The position numbers and the translations under genes were made by a program. From contig CAUSEC010000012.1 of the NCBI GenBank assembly GCA_963530515.1, forward strand, positions 1-64,000: a DNA stretch of 64,000 bases. The letters are read 5' to 3'. The notes under the pieces were generated by a model. That model had not been told where the DNA came from. It ran no database searches and saw nothing but the letters and a program-made list of their open reading frames with translations. Positions 51,210 to 60,827 of the stretch are shown here, in pieces. Source of the DNA: CBFFRJ01 sp963530515 (lineage in GTDB: Bacteria > Pseudomonadota > Gammaproteobacteria > Enterobacterales > Enterobacteriaceae). Each line of letters opens with the position of its first letter. The first letter of the stretch is position 1.

Positions 51210-52418
51210 ATGAAGAAGACCCTGGTGTTCTCTACCCTTGCACTGCTTATCTCCGGCAACGTCTGCGCAAAAACCTGGTTGCTGACCAGTGCTGAAAGCG
51301 GCATAGAGCAAGGAAACTGGCAGGTCACCAGCCAGCAGCTGAACATTAAAGATAAGACGTTCAGCATTGAGCAAAAAGTTCTGCATGGCGGCAAGCAGGA
51401 AGGCAGCAAAATCATCACTCTGACCAGCCAGAACGGTCTTACCATCACCCTTAGCCCGACCCGCGGCATGAATTTACTCCGCGTCGAAGGTTTTGGCGTG
51501 CGCATGGGCTGGGATTCACCGGTGAAAGAGGTGGTGAACCCGGCGTATATCAATCTGGAAAGTCGCAATGGCCTCGGCTGGCTGGATGGATTCAATGAGA
51601 TGCTGGTGCGTTGCGGCTACGAATGGACCGGTCACCCGGTGACGGCAGACGGGCAGATCTACACGCTGCACGGCAAAGTGGGTAACACCCCGGCGTCTCA
51701 GGTTTCCGTCGACGTGAGCGAAAAAGCACCGTATGAAATCCGCATCCGTGGCCTGGTCAAAGAGAGCACCTTCAAAAAGGCCGATCTGCAAACCACCATG
51801 GAGTTGAGCTACATCCCTGGCAGCAACAGCTTTACGCTACACGATGTGCTGACCAACCATGCGGATTACGCTCATGATTATCAGATTATCTACCACAGCA
51901 ACTTCGGCACCCCGATTCTGGAAGAGGGGGCCCGCTTTATCGCCCCGGTCGAAAGCGTCAGCCCATTCAACGATTACGCCAAAGCCGGCCTGAAAGCGTG
52001 GCAAACCTACAGCGGCCCGACCAAAGGCTTTGACGAAATGGTGTTTAACCTCAAACCGCTCGCCGATGCCAGCAAACAAACCGTTGCAGCCGTCATCAAC
52101 AAAGCGGGCGATAAAGGGGCGGCCATCAGCTTCAACACCCAACAGTTGCCGGTGCTGACGCTGTGGAAAAACACCGACACCCTGAAACAAGGCTATGTCA
52201 CCGGTATTGAACCGGGCACCAGCTACGCCTACCCGGTCACCATTGAGCGCGAACAAAAACGCGTGAAGAAACTGGAACCCGGCCAGAGCACCCGCTTTGA
52301 CCTGACGTACACCCTGCTGCATAACGCAGGCCAGGTGCAGGAAGTGGAAAAACGCGTCGCGGATATTCAGGGCAGCAAAACACAGCAGGTGATTGAGACG
52401 CCGATCGCCAAAGAGTAA
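51210..52418 (+). CDS. Secreted DUF4432 aldose-epimerase-like protein
   Basis: 402 residues with a Sec signal peptide (MKKTLVFSTLALLISGNVCA), so periplasmic. The galactose-mutarotase-like fold of DUF4432 is suggested by LSPTRGMNLLRVEGFGVRMGWDSP, YTLHGKVGNTPAS and YHSNFGTPILEEGARF. Probably acts on a sugar or sugar acid; substrate unknown. Single gene with a flanking terminator on each side. AAGGA precedes the ATG. Confidence 0.8.
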   Translation: MKKTLVFSTLALLISGNVCAKTWLLTSAESGIEQGNWQVTSQQLNIKDKTFSIEQKVLHGGKQEGSKIITLTSQNGLTITLSPTRGMNLLRVEGFGVRMGWDSPVKEVVNPAYINLESRNGLGWLDGFNEMLVRCGYEWTGHPVTADGQIYTLHGKVGNTPASQVSVDVSEKAPYEIRIRGLVKESTFKKADLQTTMELSYIPGSNSFTLHDVLTNHADYAHDYQIIYHSNFGTPILEEGARFIAPVESVSPFNDYAKAGLKAWQTYSGPTKGFDEMVFNLKPLADASKQTVAAVINKAGDKGAAISFNTQQLPVLTLWKNTDTLKQGYVTGIEPGTSYAYPVTIEREQKRVKKLEPGQSTRFDLTYTLLHNAGQVQEVEKRVADIQGSKTQQVIETPIAKE

Positions 52419-52426
52419 GCATAAAA

Positions 52427-52459
52427 AAACCGCGCCATTCCCATCAGATGGCGCGGTTT
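52427..52459. terminator. Bidirectional terminator between the DUF4432 gene and mpl
   Basis: Perfect 12-bp stem AAACCGCGCCAT / ATGGCGCGGTTT with a 9-base loop between convergent genes. Confidence 0.85.
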
Positions 52460-52479
52460 ATGTTTTTTACGGCTAAAGC

Positions 52480-53853
52480 TTACTCGGCGGCTTCGGCTTT
52501 CTTCGCCAGACCGTCCAGCAGTTTCTGATGGATACCACCAAAACCACCGTTGCTCATCACCAGAATATGATCGCCCGGCAGAGCAGTTTTGAGGATCATA
52601 TCGGCCAGCGCGTCTACGTCGCCGCTCCAGTGAGCAGGCTGTACGCAGGCGTCAGCCACTTCAGCAACCTGCCACGGAATGTGCTGCGGCTGAAGCAGGA
52701 AGACTTCATCTGCGCGGCCCAGAGACGGCGCCAGATCGTCTTTGCTGTGGCCCATTTTCATGGTGTTGGAGCGTGGTTCCAGTACCGCGATGATACGCGC
52801 GGTGCCGCCCACTTTGCTGCGCAGTGCCGCGAGGGTCGCCAGAATGGCCGTTGGATGATGAGCAAAATCGTCGTAGACCTTCACGCCATTCGCCTCGCCA
52901 CGTAACTCCAGGCGGCGACGCGCGTTAATAAAGGTGCCCAGCGCATCGGCGGCGTCTTTCGGTGCCACACCCACATGACGGGCAGCGGCAATCGCCATCA
53001 GACCGTTATGCATATTGTGTTCACCCACCAGGCCCCATTTCACCTGACCGACCACTTCGCCATCCAGCAGTACTTCCCACTCAGAGGCATCGGTCGTCAG
53101 CTTTTTCGCCAGCCAGTGGCCTTGTTCGCCCACCAGCTCCTGCTCACTCCAGCAGCCCATCGCCAGCGTTTGCTTCAGGTTGATGTCGTTTTCCGGCCAG
53201 ATAATCTTGCCCTGCCCCGGCACGATGCGCACCAGGTGGTGGAACTGTTTCTGAATCGCTTTCAGATCGTCAAAAATATCCGCGTGATCGAACTCAAGGT
53301 TGTTGAGCACAAGCGTACGCGGGCAGTAGTGAACAAACTTGGAGCGCTTATCAAAGAAGGCGCAGTCATATTCGTCTGCTTCGATAACAAAGAACGGGCT
53401 TTCACCCAGACGCGCAGAAACCTCGAAATTCCCCGGTACGCCGCCAATCACAAAGCCAGGCTTGTAGCCGCACACTTCAAGGATCCAGGTTGCCATCCCG
53501 GCGGTGGTGGTTTTGCCGTGGGTGCCGGCAATGGCCAGTACCCAGCGGTCACACAGTACGAAATCATGCAGCCACTGCGGGCCAGACATAAACGGAATGT
53601 TTCTCTCCAGCACCGCTTCAACGCACGGGTTTCCACGCGTCATGGCGTTGCCGATGATCACCAGATCCGGCACGTCATCGAGCTGGCTGGCATCATAGCC
53701 CTGAATAAGTTCAATCCCTTGCTTCTCAAGCAGGGTGCTCATCGGGGGATACACATTGGCGTCCGAACCCGTTACTTCATGACCCAGGGTCCGCGCCAGC
53801 AACGCCAGCCCGCCCATGAAGGTGCCACAAATTCCCAATATATGAATGCGCAT
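52480..53853 (-). CDS. mpl: UDP-MurNAc:tripeptide ligase Mpl
   Basis: Recycles the murein tripeptide L-Ala-gamma-D-Glu-meso-DAP by joining it to UDP-MurNAc. It has 457 residues with the Mur-ligase ATP loop AGTHGKTTT (about residue 112), DEYDCAFFDKRSKFVHYCPRTL and DFAHHPTAI. Start MRIHILGICGTFMGG matches E. coli. Divergent from fbp. Confidence 0.96.
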   Translation of the reverse strand: MRIHILGICGTFMGGLALLARTLGHEVTGSDANVYPPMSTLLEKQGIELIQGYDASQLDDVPDLVIIGNAMTRGNPCVEAVLERNIPFMSGPQWLHDFVLCDRWVLAIAGTHGKTTTAGMATWILEVCGYKPGFVIGGVPGNFEVSARLGESPFFVIEADEYDCAFFDKRSKFVHYCPRTLVLNNLEFDHADIFDDLKAIQKQFHHLVRIVPGQGKIIWPENDINLKQTLAMGCWSEQELVGEQGHWLAKKLTTDASEWEVLLDGEVVGQVKWGLVGEHNMHNGLMAIAAARHVGVAPKDAADALGTFINARRRLELRGEANGVKVYDDFAHHPTAILATLAALRSKVGGTARIIAVLEPRSNTMKMGHSKDDLAPSLGRADEVFLLQPQHIPWQVAEVADACVQPAHWSGDVDALADMILKTALPGDHILVMSNGGFGGIHQKLLDGLAKKAEAAE

Positions 53854-54027
53854 TCGTCTCTTTCCTTCTTATCTTCGGCGCACATTTTACCCTCATGTTT
53901 CACGTGACGGAAATGCATTTCAGGATAATCCGCATCCTGCTGGCGCGATTCACCTGTGCGCGAACATTTGAATCTTTGTTAAGATTGTTGAGGTCACATT
54001 ACTCCACATAATATGTAGGGACAGGGT

Positions 54028-55026
54028 ATGAAAACGTTAGGTGAATTTATTGTTGAGAAACAGCATGAGTTTTCTCACGCTACCGGTGAGTTAACCGCGC
54101 TGCTGTCAGCAATAAAACTGGGTGCCAAGATCATCCATCGCGATATCAACAAAGCCGGTCTGGTTGATATCCTGGGTGCCAGCGGTGCTGAGAACGTGCA
54201 GGGCGAGGTGCAGCAAAAACTCGACCTGTTCGCGAATGAAAAACTAAAAGCCGCGCTGCGCGCACGTGATATTGTCGCCGGGATCGCCTCAGAAGAAGAA
54301 GACGAAATTGTGGTCTTCGAAGGTTGTGAGCACGCGAAATACGTTGTGCTGATGGACCCGCTGGATGGCTCCAGCAACATCGATGTGAACGTTTCTGTCG
54401 GGACGATTTTCTCTATCTATCGCCGTGTTACCCCTGTCGGCACCCCCGTCACCGAAGAAGACTTTCTGCAACCGGGCAGCCAGCAGGTTGCCGCCGGTTA
54501 TGTGGTCTACGGTTCGTCCACCATGCTGGTGTACACCACCGGCTGCGGCGTCCACGCCTTCACCTACGACCCGTCTCTGGGTGTGTTCTGCCTCTGCCAG
54601 GAGCGTATGCGCTTCCCGGAAAAAGGCACGACTTACTCCATTAACGAAGGCAACTACATCAAATTCCCGCTGGGCGTGAAGAAGTATCTCAAGTTCTGTC
54701 AGGAAGAAGACAAGTCAACCCAGCGCCCTTACACCACGCGCTACATTGGCTCACTGGTGGCGGATTTCCACCGTAACCTGCTCAAAGGCGGTATTTATCT
54801 CTACCCAAGCACCGCAAGCCACCCGGAAGGGAAACTGCGTCTGCTGTATGAGTGCAACCCGATGGCGTTCCTGGCGGAACAGGCTGGCGGTAAAGCGAGT
54901 GACGGTAAAGACCGTATTCTGGATATCGTGCCGCAAAGTCTGCACCAGCGCCGCCCGTTCTTCGTGGGCAACGAGCACATGGTGGATGATGTAGAACGTC
55001 TGATCCGTGAATTCCCGGACGCGTAA
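54028..55026 (+). CDS. fbp: Fructose-1,6-bisphosphatase class 1
   Basis: Gluconeogenic hydrolysis of fructose-1,6-bisphosphate; inhibited by AMP. 332 residues as in E. coli. Metal-binding motif DPLDGSSNID near residue 110, and GKLRLLYECNPMAFLAEQAGG near 275. TAGGGACAGGG precedes the ATG. Confidence 0.97.
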   Translation: MKTLGEFIVEKQHEFSHATGELTALLSAIKLGAKIIHRDINKAGLVDILGASGAENVQGEVQQKLDLFANEKLKAALRARDIVAGIASEEEDEIVVFEGCEHAKYVVLMDPLDGSSNIDVNVSVGTIFSIYRRVTPVGTPVTEEDFLQPGSQQVAAGYVVYGSSTMLVYTTGCGVHAFTYDPSLGVFCLCQERMRFPEKGTTYSINEGNYIKFPLGVKKYLKFCQEEDKSTQRPYTTRYIGSLVADFHRNLLKGGIYLYPSTASHPEGKLRLLYECNPMAFLAEQAGGKASDGKDRILDIVPQSLHQRRPFFVGNEHMVDDVERLIREFPDA

Positions 55027-55507
55027 GTGATGTGTGCCCTCTCCCTTTCGGGCGGAGGGATCCCCACAAAATAATACGGGCACGGAAAGTCCCCTCTCCT
55101 CTTTGGGGAGAGGGTTAGGGTGAGGGGGAACATGCGACTGCGATGGTCATTCCGTTCACCTTATGTTCCTTGCTTCTCTGTCATTCCAGAACCCGTGAAC
55201 GTGCCAGGGCGGCTCACCGCCACCGCCCTGGCGACCCGGGCTCCCGGCCAGGAAAATCGCCGCTGACGCGGTCCACTCAGCGTATGCCTTCAGGCTTATC
55301 GGGGACGGGCGGATGAAACGTCCCTGTAAAACCGCCCTCGCCGCGCATCCATGCGCGTCGCCCCGGCCTTACGGATACGCTTCGTCGATTTTCAGCCGGA
55401 CCCAGCCATCGCTTTAACTGTTGTGTTCTCATTGCGCAGCATTATCGCTGCAAAACGTAATATTACAGGGGATTCCTCAGCCCTCTCGGAGAGAGGGTTT
55501 TAGCCGT
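55027..55507. repeat. Repeat-filled 481-bp gap between fbp and a chemoreceptor gene
   Basis: No gene is supported. It holds palindromic units at 55033-55061, 55093-55131 and 55479-55498, and a GC-rich stretch of about 300 bp (55140-55440) with several local inverted repeats (CCAGGGCGG...CCGCCCTGG at about 55204-55230). Its right end 55431-55497 is shared with window positions 1-67, so the stretch is probably a multi-copy dispersed element. Confidence 0.65.
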
Positions 55508-57070
55508 TTAAGCGCTTTGCAAACGGAAAGAGGCCATCGCCTCAAGCAGTTCACGGGACTGCTCTTCCAGCGAACGGGTTGCCGCTGAAGACTGCTGTAC
55601 CAGCGCGGCGTTCTGCTGTGCCGTCTCATCCATCTGACTGACCGCGATATTCACCTGCTCAATACCCCGGCTCTGTTCCTGCGACGCGCTGGCAATTTCA
55701 CGCATCAATCGGGTCATCCGCATGACTTCAGAAGCAATTTCATCCATGGTCTCGCCCGCCTGCATTGCCAGGTCACTGCCTTCTGAGACCTGCGCCTGAG
55801 AGCTGCTGATCAGCTGACGGATCTCTTTGGCCGCATCGCCGCTGCGGCTTGCCAGGTTACGCACTTCACCGGCCACCACCGCGAAACCACGGCCCTGCTC
55901 GCCCGCACGGGCAGCTTCCACGGCGGCGTTCAGCGCCAGGATATTGGTCTGGAAAGCGATACTGTCGATCATGCTGAGGATGTCGGCAATGCGGCTGGAG
56001 CTGTCGGAAATGTCACGCATCTTCTCAATCACGTAGCAGACCATTTCACTGCCGCGATCGGCGGTGTCGGAGACAGATTTTGCCAGCTGATGCGCCTGAT
56101 CGGCGTTATCAGCGTTCTGTTTCACCGTCGCGGTGATCTCTTCCATGCTGGCCGCGGTTTGTTCCAGCGACGTCGCCGTAGATTCCGTGCGCTGCGCCAG
56201 GTCGACGTTACCCAGAGAAAGCTCACGGCTACCGGTATCAATCTGCGCGCTGGCATCGCGCACGCGGGTCACGGAGCCAATCAGTGAATAGCGCATGTTC
56301 TCAATCGCCGTGTTCAGGCGGTTAAACTCTTTGCTTGCAGTGTGAGCGCTTACTTCGGTCAGATTTCCCGCCGCAACATGCTCAAGCTGGCTGATAGACG
56401 CATCCAGCGGTTTAAGCAGCATATGGCGCAGCGCCAGCCAGGCCAGCACAATCACCCCGGCGGCAATCAGCGCCACCACCACAATCAGCATCATCACGAA
56501 GTTCTTGCTCGACTGAACGGAATCTACTTCCGCCTTGCCGCGCGCTTCGCCCCAGGCCTGGAACGCCTGCATATCGGTATCGAACTGACGCGAAATGGGG
56601 ATGAGTTTGTTTTCCAGCAGATCGTAATAGTCGTCAGCGCTTTGCGCTTTTAACGCGGCCTGCATCGGTTTGATGCCCTGGGCCACGTAATCCGCGTAGC
56701 TTTTGGAGACCTGAGCCAGCAGTGCCGTCCCTTTCTCGTCATCCACGCCGCCTTTGATCACGCTGTCGAGCGCCTTCTGCCCTTTGTCGATCTCGTCATT
56801 AATGTTTTTAACTGACTTCTCCGCGTCCGCCAGCAGACCGACTTCCATCATGCGCACCGCCTGTCCCGACTCGTTACGCGCACGCAAAATTCGCGTGTAG
56901 CCTTCGTTGAGGCGCGCCATTTTCTCCCCCTGCAGCACGCTGACGCGCTCCAGTGAAGAGGAACTTTTACTGAGGGCATAAATCCCCATGCCGCTGACCA
57001 GCAGCAGGAGAAAGGTCATCACGGCGAGGAGGGACAGCAAGCCGGTGCGGAGCGAGAGCGTTCTGAGCAT
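55508..57070 (-). CDS. Methyl-accepting chemotaxis protein
   Basis: 520-residue Tar/Tsr-type receptor: membrane helix 1 (about 10-32), periplasmic four-helix-bundle ligand domain, membrane helix 2 (about 192-214), HAMP, and the signalling hairpin tip IAFQTNILALNAAVEAARAGEQGRGFAVVAGEVRNLA split over residues near 375-410. Ligand unknown. It ends ...LLEAMASFRLQSA without the NWETF CheR/CheB tether, so adaptation would depend on another receptor. A sigma-28 promoter lies upstream. Next downstream of the ytf transporter on the same strand. Confidence 0.92.
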   Translation of the reverse strand: MLRTLSLRTGLLSLLAVMTFLLLLVSGMGIYALSKSSSSLERVSVLQGEKMARLNEGYTRILRARNESGQAVRMMEVGLLADAEKSVKNINDEIDKGQKALDSVIKGGVDDEKGTALLAQVSKSYADYVAQGIKPMQAALKAQSADDYYDLLENKLIPISRQFDTDMQAFQAWGEARGKAEVDSVQSSKNFVMMLIVVVALIAAGVIVLAWLALRHMLLKPLDASISQLEHVAAGNLTEVSAHTASKEFNRLNTAIENMRYSLIGSVTRVRDASAQIDTGSRELSLGNVDLAQRTESTATSLEQTAASMEEITATVKQNADNADQAHQLAKSVSDTADRGSEMVCYVIEKMRDISDSSSRIADILSMIDSIAFQTNILALNAAVEAARAGEQGRGFAVVAGEVRNLASRSGDAAKEIRQLISSSQAQVSEGSDLAMQAGETMDEIASEVMRMTRLMREIASASQEQSRGIEQVNIAVSQMDETAQQNAALVQQSSAATRSLEEQSRELLEAMASFRLQSA

Positions 57071-57127
57071 GATAGTTTTTCCGGTAACAGAGATTCTTTC
57101 AGGCGTAAATTAAGCCTCATTGGCAGG

Positions 57128-57154
57128 TTATCGTCCGCCACCGGAAAAACTTTA
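57128..57154 (-). promoter_or_regulatory. Sigma-28 (FliA) promoter of the chemoreceptor gene
   Basis: On the minus strand TAAA-N15-GACGATAA (57154 to 57128), 7 of 8 in the -10 and with the TAAAGTTT form of the -35, 58 bp before the start codon. Class 3 flagellar-regulon expression is expected. Confidence 0.85.
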
Positions 57155-57178
57155 GCTCTTTTTAATTATTTCAAGGTG

Positions 57179-58180
57179 TTATTGCTTTGTTGCCACCGTG
57201 CTAACGCGTGTAACAGGTGAGCTTTGGCGGTTCTCCCAAAGTACGGTAAGGCCACGTTGCAACGCGATAAAAATAAACAACAGAATGCCGATGGCGATTT
57301 TCGTCCACCAGGAGCTGAGCGTGCCGTCGAAGTTGATATAGGTCTGAATCAGCCCCTGAATCGCCACGCCAAACAGCGTGCCGAGCACGGTACCGACACC
57401 ACCGCTCAGCAGCGTGCCGCCGATCACCACCGAAGCAATCGCATCCAGTTCAACCCCCACACCTGCCAGCGCATAGCCCGCCTGGGTATAAACAGAGAAG
57501 ACAATGCCCGCCAGCGTCGCAAGCCCGGTCGAGAGCATATAGATGCGAATAGTGGTGCTGCGGGTGGAGATCCCCATCAGGTTGGCAGAGGTGGCGCTGC
57601 CGCCAATGGCATACACCTCATTGCCGAAGCGGGTGCGGTGGGCGAGAAAAATGCCAATCACCACGACGCCCAGCATCAATAGCCCCATCGCACTTAAACG
57701 ACCACCGCCCGGAATCAGCCAGGACAGGCTGGACAAGCTGTCGTAGACCGGGTGGTTAATCGGAATGGATTCTTCGGAAAGCAGGTAGCTTACGCCGCGC
57801 AGGAAGAACATCCCGGCAAGCGTAATGATAAAGGCGGGGATTTTCAGCGCGTCGATGAGCAGCCCCATAAACGCCCCGAAGGCGCAGCCCATCACCAGCA
57901 CCAGCGGAAAGGCTAACAGGGGCGAAATGCCCCAGAAGCCGATCGCTTTGGCTAAAAACACCCCGGTGAAGGCAATAACTGAACCGACGGAGAGATCAAT
58001 CCCGCCGGAGAGGATCACAAAGGTCATGCCGACGGCGATAATCCCCAGAAAGGCGTTATCGGTCAGGATGTTGCAAATCACTCTTGTGGAGGCAAAGCCG
58101 GGAAACTGCGTCAGGCAGTAGAGATACCCCAGCACAAAGACGCCGAGGGTGATCATCAGCGGCAGGTTACGTTTTATCAT
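57179..58180 (-). CDS. yjfF: Galactofuranose ABC transporter permease YjfF
   Basis: 333-residue permease of the ribose-type ABC family (about ten helices; GMTFVILSGGIDLSVGSVIA and VVIGGTLLSGGVGTVLGTLFG). With YtfT it forms the channel of the galactofuranose importer known from E. coli. Start overlaps the ytfT stop by ATGA. Last gene of ytfQRT-yjfF. Confidence 0.95.
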   Translation of the reverse strand: MIKRNLPLMITLGVFVLGYLYCLTQFPGFASTRVICNILTDNAFLGIIAVGMTFVILSGGIDLSVGSVIAFTGVFLAKAIGFWGISPLLAFPLVLVMGCAFGAFMGLLIDALKIPAFIITLAGMFFLRGVSYLLSEESIPINHPVYDSLSSLSWLIPGGGRLSAMGLLMLGVVVIGIFLAHRTRFGNEVYAIGGSATSANLMGISTRSTTIRIYMLSTGLATLAGIVFSVYTQAGYALAGVGVELDAIASVVIGGTLLSGGVGTVLGTLFGVAIQGLIQTYINFDGTLSSWWTKIAIGILLFIFIALQRGLTVLWENRQSSPVTRVSTVATKQ

Positions 58181-59193
58181 GCCCGCTCTCTCCTTTTAAT
58201 CAGTGCGATAAAGCGCGGCGACTGAACAATCAGCACGCACAACACCACCACCGCTTTTACCACCTGGTTCAGCTCCGGCTGGAAGCCCGAGAGCAAAATC
58301 CCCGTGTTCATCCCCTGGATAATCAGTGCACCAATCACCGACAGCACCAGGTTAAAACGCCCGCCCATCAGCGAGGCCCCGCCAATCACCACCGCCAGAA
58401 TGGCATCCAGCTCCAGCCACAATCCGGCGTTGTTGGCATCCGCGCCGCGAATATCCGCCGCCACAATCACCCCAGCGATAGCGGCGCAGATACCGCTCAG
58501 CACGTAGGTCAGCATCACCACCACGCGGGTGTTCACCCCGGCATTTTTCGCCGCGCGGATGTTGATCCCCACCGCTTCTATAAACATCCCCAGCGCGGTT
58601 TTACGGGTGAAGAGCCAGAAGAGAATGAGCGTCACCAGCGCAATAATGACCGGCGTCGGGAACAGTAACAGCTTGCCGCTGCCGATCCACGCCAGATCCG
58701 GGGCGGTAAAGGTAACGATCTGCCCGGAGGTGATGAGCTGCGCCACGCCGCGCCCGGCCACCATCAGAATGAGCGTGGCAACAAAGGGCTGAATTTTAAG
58801 TATGGCGACCAGCACCCCGTTCCACAGGCCGGCCAGTACGCCGGTGCCCAATGCTGCGAGCAGCACCAGCGGCAAACCGTACCCGGCAACGGTCATTGAC
58901 GCCGCCGTTGCGCCAGAAATCGCCATGATCGCACCCACCGACAGATCGATGCCGCCGGTGGCGATCACCAGCGTCATACCAATCGCCAGCAGGGCGACGG
59001 GGGCGGCACGGTTGAGGATGTCTATGGGGCTGCCGAAGAAGCGCCCGTCCTGCAACACCACCTGAAAAAAGTGGGGCGCCACCAGGCTGTCGACCAGCAG
59101 CACCAGCAGCAACGCCAGAATTTGCGGTGTTCCGGTCGGCCATTTAAAGCGCCGTTTCGACGGCCCGGTTTGCGGAAGTGATTGAGGCATCAC
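58177..59193 (-). CDS. ytfT: Galactofuranose ABC transporter permease YtfT
   Basis: 338-residue permease, paralogous to YjfF (GMTLVIATGGIDLSVGAIMAISG; VVIGGASLMGGRF). Lies 10 bp after ytfR and overlaps yjfF by 4 bases. Confidence 0.95.
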   Translation of the reverse strand: MMPQSLPQTGPSKRRFKWPTGTPQILALLLVLLVDSLVAPHFFQVVLQDGRFFGSPIDILNRAAPVALLAIGMTLVIATGGIDLSVGAIMAISGATAASMTVAGYGLPLVLLAALGTGVLAGLWNGVLVAILKIQPFVATLILMVAGRGVAQLITSGQIVTFTAPDLAWIGSGKLLLFPTPVIIALVTLILFWLFTRKTALGMFIEAVGINIRAAKNAGVNTRVVVMLTYVLSGICAAIAGVIVAADIRGADANNAGLWLELDAILAVVIGGASLMGGRFNLVLSVIGALIIQGMNTGILLSGFQPELNQVVKAVVVLCVLIVQSPRFIALIKRRERA

Positions 59194-59203
59194 AGATTAC
59201 TCC

Positions 59204-60706
59204 TTATGCCGCGATGGCATTCATGATCGCCGGGACCGACAGCTCAGCGAGCGGGATCTCCGCTATCTGCTTGCGATCGCGCATGATAATCACCCGGTCG
59301 GCATAGCCCACCAGCTCTTCGAGTTCCGAGGAGATAACCAGCAGCGCCAGGCCATCGGCACAGAGGGTTTCAATCAGACGAATGATTTCTGCATGGGCCC
59401 CCACGTCAATACCGCGCGTAGGCTCATCAAGGATCAGGAACTGCGGTTTGGTCAGCAGCCAGCGCGAGAGCAGGACTTTTTGCTGGTTCCCGCCCGAGAG
59501 AAACTCAATCGGCTGTTCAGCGCTCGGGGTGCGAATGCCCAACTGGCGAATAAAGCGATCGGCAATGGCGTTCTGCTCGCGCCGCGGGATCGGACGCAGC
59601 CAGCCGCGCTGGGCCTGGAGCGCGAGCACGATATTTTCCCGCACCGAGGCGGCGGCAATAATGCCGTCGGTTTTACGGTCCTCCGGGCAAAAACCTATCC
59701 CGAGGCAGGAGGCCTGATGAGGTGAACGCAGATGCTGCGGCTTGCCTTTGATTAAGGCGCTGCCGCTGTCGGCAGGCTTGATGCCGAAAATCACTTCGGC
59801 GGTTTCGGTACGCCCGGAGCCTAACAGCCCGGCCAGCCCGACGATTTCGCCAGGGCGCACCTCAAGACTGAACGGGTTAATGACCCCTTTCTTGCCGAAA
59901 TCTTTAAAGGCAGCCACGGGCTTGTCGCTCAACAACGTGCGGCCAGCGCGTTGCAGGGCGTTGTTGTCCAGTTCACGACCGAGCATCATCTTCACCAGCT
60001 CGATTTGCGGCAGTTCGCGGGTTTCGCGGCAGCCCACAAAACCACCGTTACGCAGCACGGTGATGCGGTCACTGACTTCATACACCTGGTCGAGAAAGTG
60101 GGTGACAAAAATCAGCGCCACGCCCTGGTCACGCAGCTGGCGCATCAGGGTGAACAGCATCTCCACTTCCTGGGTATCCAGGCTGGCGGTGGGTTCATCG
60201 AGGATCAGCACTTTGGCGGAGAGATCGATAGCGCGGCAGATCGCCACAATTTGCTGCATGGCGACGGAATAGCGGTTGAGCGGCTCGCGCACATCCAGCG
60301 AGAAGCCGTATGACGCCATCAGCTCGGTGGCGCGTCTTTCCATCTCCTTACGACGCAACAGGCCGAAGCGGCGAGGCTCACGGCCAATAAACAGGTTATC
60401 CGCCACCGACATGTTCGGCAGCAGGTTCACTTCCTGGTAAACCGTCCCGATACCCAGTTGCTGAGCATGGGCGGTGTTTTTGGGATTGATGGCATTGCCT
60501 TCAAGCCAAATCGTCCCCTTTTCGGCGTGGTAAACCCCGGTCAGCGCTTTAATGAGCATGGATTTTCCGGCGCCGTTCTCGCCAAGTAACGCCATGATTT
60601 CGCCTTTACGCAGGCTGAAATCAACGTTATCGAGCGCTTTGACGCCGGGAAAGAATTTGCTTAAGCCCTCGGTACGGAGGATTTCCTGGTGTTGATCGGT
60701 GGTCAT
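59204..60706 (-). CDS. ytfR: Galactofuranose ABC transporter ATP-binding protein YtfR
   Basis: 500-residue double-ABC ATPase like RbsA/MglA. First domain Walker A GENGAGKS at about 42-49, Walker B KVLILDEPTASLD; second domain has the degenerate GLLGSGRTE loop and signature LSGGNQQKV. Oddity: the residue after GKS is Met (GKSMLIKAL) where E. coli YtfR has Thr. Separated from ytfQ by a 121-bp REP-containing spacer, which may let binding protein be made in excess. Confidence 0.95.
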   Translation of the reverse strand: MTTDQHQEILRTEGLSKFFPGVKALDNVDFSLRKGEIMALLGENGAGKSMLIKALTGVYHAEKGTIWLEGNAINPKNTAHAQQLGIGTVYQEVNLLPNMSVADNLFIGREPRRFGLLRRKEMERRATELMASYGFSLDVREPLNRYSVAMQQIVAICRAIDLSAKVLILDEPTASLDTQEVEMLFTLMRQLRDQGVALIFVTHFLDQVYEVSDRITVLRNGGFVGCRETRELPQIELVKMMLGRELDNNALQRAGRTLLSDKPVAAFKDFGKKGVINPFSLEVRPGEIVGLAGLLGSGRTETAEVIFGIKPADSGSALIKGKPQHLRSPHQASCLGIGFCPEDRKTDGIIAAASVRENIVLALQAQRGWLRPIPRREQNAIADRFIRQLGIRTPSAEQPIEFLSGGNQQKVLLSRWLLTKPQFLILDEPTRGIDVGAHAEIIRLIETLCADGLALLVISSELEELVGYADRVIIMRDRKQIAEIPLAELSVPAIMNAIAA

Positions 60707-60724
60707 TTTTACCCTCCGGTACGC

Positions 60725-60812
60725 TGCCTGATGGCGCTTCGCTTATCAGGCCTACAATTGGCGCTGTTTCCTGTAGGCCGGATAAGACGCGCAAGCGTCG
60801 CCATCCGGCGCC
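60725..60812. repeat. REP/BIME pair between ytfQ and ytfR
   Basis: GCCTGATGGCGCTTCGCTTATCAGG-type unit (60726-60755) and GTAGGCCGGATAAG...GCCATCCGGCG (60773-60810) in opposite orientation. REP units after a binding-protein gene often stabilise upstream mRNA, as known for malE. Confidence 0.85.
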
Positions 60813-60827
60813 ACAGGAAGGCAGAAC

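Noticed and set aside
55140..55430. Small protein gene in the GC-rich spacer
   Set aside because: No frame with a ribosome site and plausible composition; the sequence behaves like a repeat.
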